From Psychromonas sp. MME1 (GTDB lineage Bacteria > Pseudomonadota > Gammaproteobacteria > Enterobacterales > Psychromonadaceae), in NCBI RefSeq assembly GCF_041080865.1, contig NZ_CP160906.1:2728001-2792000 (forward strand): a DNA stretch of 64,000 bases. The letters are read 5' to 3'. The notes beneath the pieces are model-generated. The model had not been told where the DNA came from, made no database searches, and was given only the letters and a program-made list of their open reading frames with translations. The translations under genes and the position numbers were made by a program. Below, one piece after another: positions 19,959-30,127 of the stretch. The stretch's first letter is position 1. The number at the start of each line of letters is the position of its first letter.

Positions 19959-21709
19959 ATGTCTTTACTCTCTATTATTTTGCTGGCTTTATTAATTATT
20001 ACTGCGCTGCGTTTAATTATTATCGAGCGGAAATATTGCCGCCTCAAGCTGGCCCATGAACATATACAAGAATTAGTTGATAGCTTACCTGATTTAATTT
20101 GGGTCAAAGACAGAGAATCACGGTTTCTATTTGTAAACAGCCAATTCAAAAAAACATTTTCCCTCCCCAAAGATCATTTTATTGGAAAAACAGATTTTGA
20201 TCTGCCCTGCGATAATGAATTAGCACAGAGCTACTTCGAAGAGGATATGAGAGTACAAAGAGAGAGAAAAATACATCATATTGAAGAGCAAATAAATAAG
20301 CCGGATGGTTCGCTGGGTTGGTCGGAAACATTAAAAGTACCACTCATAGATAAAAATAATAATGTGGTTGGCACAGCTGGTATCGCCAGAGATATTACGG
20401 CCCGCAAACTAGCCGAGCTAAAAATGGTGCATATTGTCTATCACGATGAATTGACCGGTTTACCTAATCGTAATGGCTTTAATCAACAGTTTAATAAACT
20501 ACTGAGCTTAAACAACTGCACCGTCGCGATTATCTTATTTAATCTCAATAACTTTAAAAACATTAACGATAGCCTTGGACACCATAGTGGTGATAAAACA
20601 TTAATACAAATTGCGAGTCGTTTAAAGTCATTAGTCAATGATAACACCATCATTGCCCGTTTGAGCGGTGATGAATTTGCGATAGCACATAACTATGCTA
20701 AATTTGAAAACTCGTTAGCTAACTTAAAAGTGCGATTGCTAGAGCTGTTAATAGCGCCAATAATACTCAATGAAATAAAGCACCGCGTTACGGCAAGTTT
20801 TGGGGTTGCAGTTGGGCCACAGGATGGGCGAGATGTACAAAAACTGTTACAACATGCAGATTTAGCAATGTATCAGAGCAAAGTCAGCCATAGCAAAGGC
20901 TATGTCCATTTTATGCCGGAGTTTGCCGAACAATTACTCTATAAAATGAAATTATCCAATCAACTGAATCAAGGCATAGAAAAAAATCAGTTTCATCTTA
21001 CCTATCAACCCAAGGTCGATTCGACAGATAAAAAATTGATTGGCGTTGAAGCGCTGTTGCGCTGGAAATTAGATGATAAACTTATCTCTCCCTATGATTT
21101 TATTCCAATAGCCGAAAAAAATGGTTTCATTGTTGAATTAGGTAATTGGGTTATCACCACTGCACTGCAACAAATGCGTTATTGGATTGATAATAATATA
21201 GAATGCCCACCTATTGCGATTAACATATCGGCAATACAATTACACCAACCAGAATTTGCTGACACCCTTATAAAACATTTACATAACTATCAAATCCCAG
21301 GAATCTGGTGCAAATAGAGCTCACTGAAAGTGTTTTAATGGGTGATATGGAAGAGGTGATAGCCCAGCTAAAAGCGATTCGAAGCAAGGGTGTACTGATT
21401 AGTATCGATGACTTTGGTACTGGATATTCTAATCTCTCCTATTTACCCTACTTACCCGTCGATATAATCAAAGTTGACCGCGTATTTATCAGTGAACTAC
21501 ACCACAATCTAGATAACCAAAAAATAGTACAAACCATTGTCAGCTTAGCGAATAACTTTAACTTATCAGTGATAGCTGAAGGTGTCGAAACGTTAGATGA
21601 ACTTAAAACAACCAATAAATGCGGTATCGTTGATATTCAAGGCTATTACTACTCCCGCCCGCTGCAAGTCAATGAACTAGAAAAAGCTTGGTTAAATAAT
21701 ATTATTTAA
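19959..21709 (+). pseudogene. PAS-GGDEF-EAL c-di-GMP signalling protein, frameshifted
   Basis: An inner-membrane protein of about 582 residues when the frames are joined: one TM helix, a PAS domain (LPDLIWVKDRESRFLFVN to GIARDITARK), GGDEF, then EAL. The GGDEF site reads SGDEF, and the usual metal-binding Asp in the first motif is Asn (FNLNNFKNIND), so cyclase activity is doubtful. The EAL domain keeps EALLRW, ELTES, DDFGTGYSNL, KVDR and EGVET, so it should be an active phosphodiesterase. The frame breaks at about 21301-21306: one inserted base in GGAATC gives GNLVQIELTE. An upstream TTG at 19929 is possible, but the ATG at 19959 gives the more usual start. Confidence 0.83.
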
Positions 21710-21715
21710 CCAAGC
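21686..21715. terminator. Perfect 30-base palindrome at the end of the EAL gene
   Basis: GCTTGGTTAAATAAT is followed at once by its exact reverse complement, across the stop codon. The locus faces the convergent ydeP-like gene, so a bidirectional terminator is likely, with AAAAA on one side. Confidence 0.6.
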
Positions 21716-21736
21716 AATAGCTCCCAATAGATAGCA

Positions 21737-24033
21737 CTATAATATGCGTTGCTGTTTTGCAGCTGGCGTAATAACAATGGCAATCGATTTTGAGCTTGGC
21801 GTAAAACTAAAATCACCATAATTAGCTAACGCAACGAGGGGGTTAGCCTCTGGAAAATAGGCGGCTGCATTACCACTAGGGATGGCGTATTCAACCACCG
21901 TGAAATTACTCACTTTGCGAATAATATCATCTGGCCATAATGCTTCTATATCAACCTTATCACCTGCCGACAACTGTAATGCGCTAATATCATCGCTATT
22001 AAGCATAATAATATTTCTATCGCCACTTATACCGCGATATCTATCCTCAAAACCATAGACCGTTGTATTGTATTGATGTGAGAACGTAACGTTTGCAATA
22101 CAAAAATACGGTTTTGAGTTAAAGCTCGCTGTGATGCCGATATAATCGCTTCGGGTAAAGGATAACTATGAAGTTGTGCTTTTTGATCGCTAGTCGCCCA
22201 ACGTAATTGGGCGGCAGCATTCCCCAAGTAAAATCCCCCCGGTGCTTGCAAACGTTGGTTCATATCTGTAAATCCGGGAATTGTTTGGCTAATTAAATCA
22301 CGAATTTGATCGTAATCTTTTACTATATCAAGCCACGCTATCGGTTCATTACCTAAGGTCGCTTGAGCGATACCGGCAATAATCGCTGGCTCAGAACGCA
22401 TTTCTCTAATATCGCTTGCAACTACCCCCTGCGATGCATGCACCATAGAAAAAGAGTCTTCCACAGTCACTTTTTGTGATTTTCCATTTTGCATGTCGAT
22501 ATCGGTTCGTCCAAGGCAAGGTAAAATCAGTGCACATTTACCGGGATAGAGATGCGTCCGATTTAATTTGGTCGCGATATTAACCGTTAACTCACAACTA
22601 CTTAATGCCTGTTGTATGTATTGCGAGTCGGGCATTGCCGCGACAAAATTGCCACCGAGAGCAACGAATACTTTACTCTCGCCTCTTAACATCGCTTCAA
22701 CAGCTTGTACAGCATTATGACCAACCTCAGCGGACGGGGTGAAATTAAAGGTTTTTGCGATACTCTCTAACAATGCTGCATGGGGTTTTTCATCAATCCC
22801 CATGGTGCGATCCCCCTGCACATTAGAGTGCCCTCGCACAGGACATAGCCCAGCACCTGTCTTACCAATTTGCCCAAACAATAGCTGCAAATTGGTTAGT
22901 TCATGGATAGTGGCAACGGAGTGCTTATGCTGCGTGATCCCCATCGCCCAAGTAATAATAACCCGTTCAGCCTGTTGATAAATATCTGCGGCACTACTTA
23001 TCTGCGCTTGCGATAATCCAGATTGTTCGGTAATTAATGACCACGGTGTCGCTTTAACCTGCGCTAAATACTCATCTAACCCACTGCACTGTTGAGCAAT
23101 AAAATCAACATCAAACACTTGTTGACCACTTAGCAATGCTTCTTCGTGACGCGCTAACAATATCTTCACCATGCCACGCACTGCCGCCATATCCCCACCT
23201 AAATTAGGCGTAAAATAGCGGCTAGTTAATTTCAACTCACCGCCCAACACCATATGCGCAGGAGATTGTGGATTAGCAAAGCGTTCTAGACCTCGCTCTT
23301 TTAAGGTGTTAAATGTGACGATCTTTGCACCACGTTGCACCGCATGACTTAAGGTATGTAACATACGCGGATGATTTGTACCGGGGTTTTGACCAAATAC
23401 AAATATCGCATCGGCATGGTCAAAATCTTCCATGGTAACAGTCCCTTTACCTACTCCGATAGCGGCCTTTAGTGCATAACCACTCGCCTCATGGCACATG
23501 TTGGAGCAATCAGGGAAGTTATTGGTACCAAATTTTCGCACAAATAATTGATATAAAAAGGCTGCCTCATTGCTTGCTCGTCCCGAGGTATAAAACTCCG
23601 CTTGATTGGGGTGATCTAAGCGATGTAAGTGTTGTGCAATTAATGCAAAAGCGGCATCCCAAGTAATGGGGAGATATTTATCTTGCTGCGCGTCATAACA
23701 GACGGGTTGCGACAGTCTACCCTGCTCTTCAAGATAATAATCACTCTGCTTACGCAACGCCTTGACACTATGCTGAGCAAAAAAGTCGCCATCAACACGA
23801 CGTGAGGTAGCTTCCCAATTTACGGCTTTAGCGCCATTTTCACAGAAACGGAAAAGGTCGCTTTTTTGTTCTTCCCCCCATGCGCATCCCGGACAATCAA
23901 ATCCATGGTCTTGGTTGGCATTCAACAGGTTTTTAATATTTTTAGCAACATTTTGACTTTTCAGCAAATGTTTCGCTGTACTTGCAAGAGAGCCCCAACC
24001 ACCAGCGGCCCCTGTATATTTTTTAACGCTCAT
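21737..24033 (-). pseudogene. ydeP: FdhF/YdeP-type molybdopterin oxidoreductase, frameshifted
   Basis: A molybdopterin-dependent oxidoreductase of about 765 residues after joining two frames. The N-terminus has the YdeP-type FDCPGCAWGEE and RFCENGAKAV, then long MGD-binding sections such as FYTSGRASNEAA, NMCHEASGYAL and PVRGHSNVQGDRTMG. The first frame ends at about 22027 after TLRSHI. The second, from about 22079, gives the expected QYNTTVYGFEDRYRGISGDRN and the C-terminal MopB domain. One missing base at about 22076-22079 would explain this. In E. coli, YdeP is tied to acid resistance; its substrate is not certain. fdhD sits just upstream and overlaps, so the two form an operon. Confidence 0.83.
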
Positions 24034-24880
24034 TAGCACCTACCTTTACTATACGAAAATCACCATGGTAAACATTGCAGTGATTTTCACTGACAAATCC
24101 AATTAAGGTGATATTAAATTGTTTTGCTGCTGCAATCGCCAAACTTGAAGGCGAACCTATCGCCACCACGACCGGAATTTTTGCCGCAATCGCTTTTTGC
24201 ATTAATTCAAAACTCACTCGCCCACTCAGCATCAATACGCTTTGCTTGGTTAACGAGCCAGTCGTCAAAACTTCCCCTATGGCTTTATCAACCGCATTAT
24301 GTCGCCCGACATCCTCTTGCACTGATAAACAGCCCTGCAGGGTGAATATCCCCGCGCCATGAACGCCACCGGTTTTCGCAAAAATAGGCTGCCTTTGCTT
24401 TAACTGCGCCGGTAAGCTTAGTAGTGTCGTTAAAGGTAGCCACGCTTTATGCTCATCAATGAGCACATTAAAAGCATGGGCTAATGCCTTGATATTATTA
24501 CTACCACAAATACCGCACCCCGAATGACTAATAAAGTGACGGGTGAATTTTTTCCACTCAAAGCTAACGGCATTAATCAATGCAATATCGCATTGATTTT
24601 TTTCACTAACCGTTATCGATTCTATTTGCTCAGCGGTCTCAATAATCGCATAGGATAATAGCAATCCTGTGACTAAAAAAGCATCGTTACCAGGTGTCCT
24701 CATGGTAACCATTAAGGGTTTCTCAAGCCGCTCTCCAGTCTTTTGACAACACCAGTGTAGTACAATATTGAGCGGCTCTTCACTAATCACCTCATCTTGA
24801 CTCAATCGGCTTATCATTGTCGTATCGGCTGCTAGCTCATAACGTTGACGATTAACAAGCTGGTATGGTTTAACACTCAT
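24023..24880 (-). CDS. fdhD: Formate dehydrogenase sulfurtransferase FdhD
   Basis: FdhD transfers sulfur from IscS to the molybdenum cofactor of formate dehydrogenase-type enzymes. The 285-residue protein has the family's active-site pair Cys122-Cys125 (GCGICG) and the later QEDVGRHNAVDK and LSGRVSFELMQKA motifs. Its end overlaps the start of the YdeP-type oxidoreductase by 11 bases from the chosen ATG, so the two are coupled and FdhD is probably its maturation factor. Confidence 0.95.
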   Translation of the reverse strand: MSVKPYQLVNRQRYELAADTTMISRLSQDEVISEEPLNIVLHWCCQKTGERLEKPLMVTMRTPGNDAFLVTGLLLSYAIIETAEQIESITVSEKNQCDIALINAVSFEWKKFTRHFISHSGCGICGSNNIKALAHAFNVLIDEHKAWLPLTTLLSLPAQLKQRQPIFAKTGGVHGAGIFTLQGCLSVQEDVGRHNAVDKAIGEVLTTGSLTKQSVLMLSGRVSFELMQKAIAAKIPVVVAIGSPSSLAIAAAKQFNITLIGFVSENHCNVYHGDFRIVKVGANER

Positions 24881-25082
24881 TCTCTCTACCTTGGTAAACT
24901 GATTCTGTTGATTTTGTTGAGCGTTGCGTTAAGAGGGCAACTCCGCACCACGTTATAACATAATGTTAACATGGATAAATAGTAGGGGCTTTTACTTGCT
25001 TAGCAATTCATTGCACTAGATCGCTTTAATGCGACACAATCATTATTATGCTATTTTACGAGTTTAAACTTCGGAGAAAATG

Positions 25083-25754
25083 ATGAACTATCACGCTGCA
25101 ATTTTTGATATGGATGGACTGCTTTTAGATACGGAACGCATTTCCATGCAAACGTTCAGTGAAGCCTGCTCGGCACTCTCTCTGCCAATGCTAAAAGAGG
25201 TTTATTTAAAGGTTATTGGTTGCAACGCAACAACGGTACAAGAGATTATTTGTAGCGGATATGGTAGCCAACTCGATTATCAGGCATTACGTAGCGAATG
25301 GCTACGACGTTATCATGGCATTGTTACAAAGCAAGCCATTCCAATAAAAGAAGGCGTTGTTGAGTTAATGCAGTGGTTAAAATCCGAGTCAATTCCGATT
25401 GCAGTGGCAACCTCTTCAGATAAAGAAATCGCAACGATTAAATTAACCTTAGCAGGGCTTATTGATTACGTGGATTGTTTGAGTACGGGTTGTGAAGTGA
25501 CCAAGAGTAAACCTGATCCAGAAATATTTTTACTCGCGGCAGCGCGTTTACAGGTTCCTGCGCAACAATGTTTAGCCTTTGAAGATTCCCATAACGGAGT
25601 CCTAGCGGCGGTCGCTGCGGGCATGCAAGTCTATCAAGTGCCAGATCTTATCCCACCTTCAACTGAACTTATCGCTATGGGGCATCATATCCACTCATCA
25701 TTAGCCGATGTGCTGCACACATTACAATCACAACAAATTAAACAGGCTAACTAG
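25083..25754 (+). CDS. HAD family phosphatase (beta-phosphoglucomutase/YniC-like)
   Basis: A 223-residue HAD hydrolase. The nucleophile and acid/base Asp9 and Asp11 lie in FDMDGLLLDTE; motif II is VATSSDKE at about 113-120, motif III lysine is in KSKPDPEIF and motif IV is FEDSHNG. The helical cap follows motif I, the subclass of beta-phosphoglucomutase and 2-deoxyglucose-6-phosphatase (YniC). It probably dephosphorylates a sugar phosphate. Two ATG codons are adjacent; the second is better spaced from GGAG. Its end overlaps the next gene on the other strand by 8 bases. Confidence 0.9.
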   Translation: MNYHAAIFDMDGLLLDTERISMQTFSEACSALSLPMLKEVYLKVIGCNATTVQEIICSGYGSQLDYQALRSEWLRRYHGIVTKQAIPIKEGVVELMQWLKSESIPIAVATSSDKEIATIKLTLAGLIDYVDCLSTGCEVTKSKPDPEIFLLAAARLQVPAQQCLAFEDSHNGVLAAVAAGMQVYQVPDLIPPSTELIAMGHHIHSSLADVLHTLQSQQIKQAN

Positions 25755-26103
25755 CTGCACTGTTGGCAACCTTGATATGAGTGCTGAGTGCGTAAATATA
25801 CGCCTCAACACGGGAGCCATCAGCAAGCTCAGCACAGACAGATACACGTTCATAACCTTCCCCCTCAAACTCATCCAAACGCTGCCAATGCATAGATAGG
25901 TCGCAAGAAGTAAAAAGTAAACCGTGCACAAGGCTTTGTTTATCATCTAAAATAATCACGGGATAACCTTCACATGCCCCCCAACCATCTAAGACCTTCC
26001 CTCTAACTGTAGCGACCTGCCACTCGCCAGAAACACTTGCCAGCAGATGCTCATTTTCGCGCCCCGGGGCGAGCGTACCATATACAAACAGCCTCTCACT
26101 CAT
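25747..26103 (-). CDS. Gamma-glutamylcyclotransferase-like protein
   Basis: A 118-residue AIG2/GGCT-fold protein of the YtfP type. The N-terminal FVYGTLAPG loop binds substrate, and an acidic residue in the LDEFEGEGYERV segment at about 76-87 supplies the catalytic Glu. The GGCT-fold family includes enzymes that cyclise gamma-glutamyl groups, but the substrate of the bacterial YtfP group is not settled. It ends inside the last codons of the convergent HAD gene. Confidence 0.85.
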   Translation of the reverse strand: MSERLFVYGTLAPGRENEHLLASVSGEWQVATVRGKVLDGWGACEGYPVIILDDKQSLVHGLLFTSCDLSMHWQRLDEFEGEGYERVSVCAELADGSRVEAYIYALSTHIKVANSAAS

Positions 26104-26140
26104 TCTCTCTTGCTCCTTGTCGCACCTAATATAAAACCAA

Positions 26141-26794
26141 TTATAAACCCAGACTTTCTAGGATTTGCACAAAAACCGATTCACGATTTTTGCTCGTTAA
26201 CATGGGGTATAAGCGACACAATCTAATTGCTTGAGCAAACTTATCTTTACCAATGACACTCAATACGCGGGTAAATAGCTGCTCATCAAGGTAAAAGGTT
26301 TTTACCGCATGTGTCACGGCACTATCAAGATTGACATAAGTTACCCCATCAAAAACAAAGCTGTCGTTCTCCTCTTCAATCACGAGAGTTTCGTTGTTTA
26401 CTCGCAACGGCCAACCTGGGTAGTTAATGCGCCCCTGCATGAGTTCAAACATAAACCAAGCGCTCCGCTTAAAGCCTGCAAAGGCGGCCCCTTCAAATTC
26501 CGAATCGCGTAACTCCTGCTCGGTCCAGTTTGAACCAATTGCCAATATTTTTTGATGCTTAACGGCGAGCGCTTTTTTAATGGCATCTCGATACGCATAC
26601 AAAGAGGTGAATGCGCTACGTTTAACAATAGTATCGCACTCTTTGCAGCTAGGCAGAGATAAAGGAGTGTGGGTTAATAACCCCTCTTCGCTAGCATATC
26701 TTGGAAAATCAACCCACGTATCATTAGGCTCTCCGCAAAACCAACAGCAATGCCGGTGATTAAAAGGTACTTCAACGGGCGGGTAATGGTTCAT
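26141..26794 (-). CDS. Unidentified protein with a zinc-ribbon-like Cys pattern
   Basis: I do not recognise this 217-residue protein. It has WFCGEP at about residues 18-23 and SCKECD at about 49-54; the Cys around them could hold a zinc ion, in an HNH-like or zinc-ribbon N-terminal domain. The rest is mixed alpha/beta with no signal peptide or membrane helix, and a C-terminal helical part (FAQAIRLCRLYPM). It starts at ATG 26794, with AAAT-rich sequence and no strong binding site. It lies in line with the GGCT-like gene (37-base gap), so the two may be one operon. Likely a cytoplasmic conserved protein of marine gammaproteobacteria. Confidence 0.7.
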   Translation of the reverse strand: MNHYPPVEVPFNHRHCCWFCGEPNDTWVDFPRYASEEGLLTHTPLSLPSCKECDTIVKRSAFTSLYAYRDAIKKALAVKHQKILAIGSNWTEQELRDSEFEGAAFAGFKRSAWFMFELMQGRINYPGWPLRVNNETLVIEEENDSFVFDGVTYVNLDSAVTHAVKTFYLDEQLFTRVLSVIGKDKFAQAIRLCRLYPMLTSKNRESVFVQILESLGL

Positions 26795-26927
26795 ACTTTG
26801 CGATTTCCTAAATAGAGTGGACGAGAAAAGATATAAGGTTACCGTTTAGCCATAACAAACACCACCAAATAGGTCATTTAGGTAATATAAACGTCATATA
26901 CTTCCTCTATAGTCACGTTTAATGATT

Positions 26928-27089
26928 ATACCAATTCCGATAAATAGCTGATCTATTTTACTGGTTAAAACAACTTACTGCTGCGTTGTAATTTTCGTAA
27001 AGGGAATAACCATTTACGGCAAATTACGCCTTGAATTAAGCTGTTTTTCCTGCGCAAAATTTAGATCACATACTTACCGGAATTGGTAT
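26928..27089 (-). repeat. MITE-like element, copy C (inverted)
   Basis: A 162-base element with 16-base terminal inverted repeats ATACCAATTCCGATAA and TTACCGGAATTGGTAT (15 of 16 pair). Read on the minus strand it aligns with the right half of copy B, for example TTTTAACCAGTAAAATAG against TTTTGACCAACAAGATAG. It shares ACAACGCAG with copy A. No ORF. It sits just upstream of the GDPD gene. Confidence 0.75.
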
Positions 27090-27132
27090 TAACCATTAAA
27101 CGTGTATTCATCTTTATAAAGGAACAATAAAA

Positions 27133-28347
27133 ATGAAAAAAATAGCTACAGGTATGCTCGCAATAACACTTGGGTTAGGTGTCAGCTCTACATGGGCACA
27201 AGAGCCTATATCCTTAGGCGTTCGTCCTCTGTTTTTAATTGATGCTATGGTCGCAAGCCCCTTAAAAACAAAATTATCTCAGTGCCGTAATGAACGCTTC
27301 CAACGAAGCGATTTCTCTATTGCGCATCGTGGCGCACCATTACTGTTTCCGGAACATACCAAAGAATCCTATCTTGCGGCAATTCGCAGTGGTGCTGGCA
27401 TCGTCGAATGTGACGTTACTTTCACTAAAGATAAAGAACTGGTTTGTCGCCATTCTCAAAGTGACCTTCATACCACAACGGATGTCCTTGCCCACCCAGA
27501 ACTAGCCAAAAAATGTACAGTACCTTTTACACCAGCCGATCCAGCGACAGGGAAAGAGGCACAAGTTGAATGCAGAACATCCGATTTTACCTTAGCAGAG
27601 TTTAAATCATTAAAAGGGAAAATGGATGGCGCCAACCCGATGGCGACAAGCGTAGAAGAATATATGCGCGGAACACCAAGTTGGAGAAGCGATCTTTATG
27701 CAACGACGGGCACTCTGATGACGCATGCAGAAAGTGCAGCACTGTTCAAAGCACATGGCGTTAAAGTCACACCAGAACTGAAATCTGCCTCAGTTAATAT
27801 GCCCTACGAGGGCTTCACTCAGGAGATGTATGCACAAAAATTAGTGAAGGAGTTAAAAGAGGCGGGCTTCACTGCTGAAGAGAGTTATTTGCAATCATTT
27901 AACCTCGATGACATAAAATATTGGATAGCCAATAATCCCAATTTTGCTAAACAGGCTGTTTATTTAGATGAACGCATGTATGAAGATCAGAACTTTAAGG
28001 CATCACTTAAAGATATGCAGTCGCTTGCTAAAGCTGGCGTAAAAATTATAGCACCGCCCATCTATGCGCTGCTAACGTTAAATAGCCAAGGTAATATCGT
28101 TCCCTCTGACTATGCGAAATATGCTAAACAAGCTGGGCTAGATATTATTACTTGGTCGCTTGAGCGTTCAGGCCCATTAGCTCAAGGCGGGGGTTGGTAC
28201 TACCAAAGCGTCGCTGAGGCTATTAATAATGATGGCGACACCATGGTCGTACTCGATGTATTAGCAAAACAAGTCGGCGTGATTGGTGTCTTTAGTGATT
28301 GGCCAGCAACGGTCACATACTATGCAAACTGCATGGGAATGAAATAA
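27133..28347 (+). CDS. Periplasmic glycerophosphodiester phosphodiesterase
   Basis: A 404-residue GlpQ-like enzyme that splits glycerophosphodiesters to glycerol-3-phosphate and an alcohol, giving phosphate and carbon. Signal peptide at 1-22. The active site is clear: His65-Arg66-Gly (AHRGA), Glu92 and Asp94 (VECDV), and His107 (CRHS). The spaced cysteines (residues 51, 106 and beyond) suggest disulfides. It is longer than E. coli GlpQ (358) because of inserts after the active-site start. AAGGA precedes the ATG. The MITE-like copy C lies 43 bases upstream and may carry or disturb its promoter. Confidence 0.9.
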   Translation: MKKIATGMLAITLGLGVSSTWAQEPISLGVRPLFLIDAMVASPLKTKLSQCRNERFQRSDFSIAHRGAPLLFPEHTKESYLAAIRSGAGIVECDVTFTKDKELVCRHSQSDLHTTTDVLAHPELAKKCTVPFTPADPATGKEAQVECRTSDFTLAEFKSLKGKMDGANPMATSVEEYMRGTPSWRSDLYATTGTLMTHAESAALFKAHGVKVTPELKSASVNMPYEGFTQEMYAQKLVKELKEAGFTAEESYLQSFNLDDIKYWIANNPNFAKQAVYLDERMYEDQNFKASLKDMQSLAKAGVKIIAPPIYALLTLNSQGNIVPSDYAKYAKQAGLDIITWSLERSGPLAQGGGWYYQSVAEAINNDGDTMVVLDVLAKQVGVIGVFSDWPATVTYYANCMGMK

Positions 28348-28402
28348 CAGCTCAGAAAAATATCACTTCAGACATTTCCATAATAATAGTTTAGTGAAAA
28401 CA

Positions 28403-28433
28403 GCGTGACAAGATTAAACAAATCTTGGCACGC
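28403..28433. terminator. Hairpin between convergent genes
   Basis: GCGTG-CAAGATT and AATCTTG-CACGC pair around a short AAAC loop with one A/G mismatch. It sits between the GDPD gene and the convergent PLP enzyme, without a T-run. Confidence 0.5.
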
Positions 28434-28444
28434 GACTTCTACCA

Positions 28445-29500
28445 TTAATCAGCAAAGAAAGTTATTAACTGTGTTTGATAAGGGCGAATATCACCAATGT
28501 TTTCTGCCACCCAGTCAGGGTCAAAATAACTATTTAAATAGCGGTCCCCCTGATCACATAACAAGGTCACAATTGAACCAGACTTCCCCTTAGCAGCCAT
28601 CTGTTTTGCTAATTGCAACACTCCAACCATGTTAGTGCCCGTACTTGGCCCGACCTTTCGACCTAACACCGTTTCTAACCAGAGCATCGTCGCCACCGAC
28701 TCAACATCCGGGACTTTAATCATATGATCAATGACCGAGGAGATAAATGAGGGCTCAACTCGTGGGCGACCAATACCTTCGATATGGCTGCATGAGGAGA
28801 TGACTAGCTGCTTATCGGCACCGTGAAAATAGTCATAAAATACCGAATCTTGTGGGTCAACAACGGTTAATTCTGTGGGCAATTGATGATAACGAATGTA
28901 ACGCCCAATAGTGGCACTGGTTCCCCCTGTGCCGGCACTCATGACGATATGCTTAGGAATCGGATGCTCCTCTAATTTCATCTGCATAAAAATAGAATCG
29001 GCAATATTATTATTGCCACGCCAATCGGTTGCACGCTCTGCATAGGTAAATTGATCCATATAATAACCATTCATCTGCTTCGCCAAACGTTCCGATTCAG
29101 CGTAGATCATCTCCGTGGAATCAACCAGAAAACATTCTCCTGAATAATTTGTTATCTGCGCTATTTTTTCTTTACTGGTGTTTTTAGCCATCACAGCAAT
29201 AAACTTTAACCCAAGTAAACGGGCAAAATAGGCTTCGGAAATCGCAGTACTTCCCGATGAAGCCTCAATAATAGTGGTATTTTCTCTGATATTGCCATTG
29301 CATAATGCGTATAAGAACAGCGATCGCGCCAAACGATGCTTGAGGCTTCCCGTTGGATGTGTGCTTTCATCTTTAAGATAGATATCAATACCTTGAAAAC
29401 GGTTTAAATCTAGTTTAATTAAATGGGTATCAGCACTGCGTTGGTAATCAGCTTGAATCTTGGCGATCGCTTGATCGACCCAGTTACGTTGTTCATTCAT
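28445..29500 (-). CDS. PLP-dependent cysteine synthase/desulfhydrase family enzyme
   Basis: A fold-type II PLP enzyme of about 351 residues. The PLP lysine is in TGSLKHRLA at about 49-57, the substrate loop is EASSGSTAISE and the phosphate-binding loop is SAGTGGTSATIGRY. The family includes the desulfhydrase Cds1, which breaks cysteine to pyruvate, sulfide and ammonia, as well as synthase-like members. It is transcribed divergently from an Lrp gene, the arrangement of cysteine-detoxification genes controlled by DecR/CyuR-type regulators, which favours a desulfhydrase. The ATG at 29500 is preceded by AAGGA; an upstream ATG at 29539 has no site. Exact reaction not proved. Confidence 0.85.
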   Translation of the reverse strand: MNEQRNWVDQAIAKIQADYQRSADTHLIKLDLNRFQGIDIYLKDESTHPTGSLKHRLARSLFLYALCNGNIRENTTIIEASSGSTAISEAYFARLLGLKFIAVMAKNTSKEKIAQITNYSGECFLVDSTEMIYAESERLAKQMNGYYMDQFTYAERATDWRGNNNIADSIFMQMKLEEHPIPKHIVMSAGTGGTSATIGRYIRYHQLPTELTVVDPQDSVFYDYFHGADKQLVISSCSHIEGIGRPRVEPSFISSVIDHMIKVPDVESVATMLWLETVLGRKVGPSTGTNMVGVLQLAKQMAAKGKSGSIVTLLCDQGDRYLNSYFDPDWVAENIGDIRPYQTQLITFFAD

Positions 29501-29655
29501 TTGCAAAGATCCTTTTATAAGAATCACTACCATAACCAAACTGCAGTAGAAATAGTTTCCTGAACCATCATTAGTTTTTGCTTTGAAAGAAAATTAACCT
29601 TAATATTCACAATAATAAGAAAATTTATCTTTTATATAAAAATAATGAGGTAACT

Positions 29656-30117
29656 ATGCCTATTGATCAGGTAGACAAACAAATTTTAACCTTATTACAA
29701 AAGGATGCGTCCTTATCTTTACAGCAAATTTCTGAGCAGTTAAACATAACCACAACGCCCTGCTGGAATCGCATTAAACGGCTTGAAAAAGATGGTTTTA
29801 TTCGCCAACGCGTGGCGTTATTGGATGCGCAAAAGTTGGGCTTACAACTGATTGCCTTTGTGCAGATAAAAACCCAGCAACATTCAGAGGCTTGGTTAAA
29901 ACACTTTGTCTTACAGGTAAAGGATTTTACCCCCGTTTTAGAATTTTACCGCATGACGGGGGAGTACGATTACCTGCTTAAGGTCTTAGTCACCGACATG
30001 GGCAGCTTTGATAAGTTTTACAAAAAGTTAGTCAATAATGTCAGCGGCCTAACCGATGTTAACTCTAGCTTTGCCATGGAACAGCTAAAATACACGACCG
30101 AGCTGCCATTACCGTAG
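29656..30117 (+). CDS. Lrp/AsnC family regulator (DecR/CyuR-like)
   Basis: A 153-residue regulator with an N-terminal helix-turn-helix (LSLQQISEQLNITTTPCWNRIKRLEKDGFI at about 19-48) and a C-terminal RAM ligand-binding domain with YDYLLKVLVTDM. The TPCWNRIKRLE pattern is typical of the DecR (YbaO) branch, which senses L-cysteine and activates a desulfhydrase. It sits divergently next to a cysteine-desulfhydrase-like gene, so control of that gene is the obvious inference. AATGAGG precedes the ATG. Confidence 0.85.
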   Translation: MPIDQVDKQILTLLQKDASLSLQQISEQLNITTTPCWNRIKRLEKDGFIRQRVALLDAQKLGLQLIAFVQIKTQQHSEAWLKHFVLQVKDFTPVLEFYRMTGEYDYLLKVLVTDMGSFDKFYKKLVNNVSGLTDVNSSFAMEQLKYTTELPLP

Positions 30118-30125
30118 CGATGGCA
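30104..30125. terminator. Hairpin between Lrp and cupin genes
   Basis: TGCCAT and ATGGCA pair around a 10-base loop across the Lrp stop codon. Probably a weak bidirectional terminator. Confidence 0.4.
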
Positions 30126-30127
30126 AC

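Noticed and set aside
22739-22978. Plus-strand frame opposite the ydeP-like gene
   Set aside because: No supporting start or conservation; antisense shadow.
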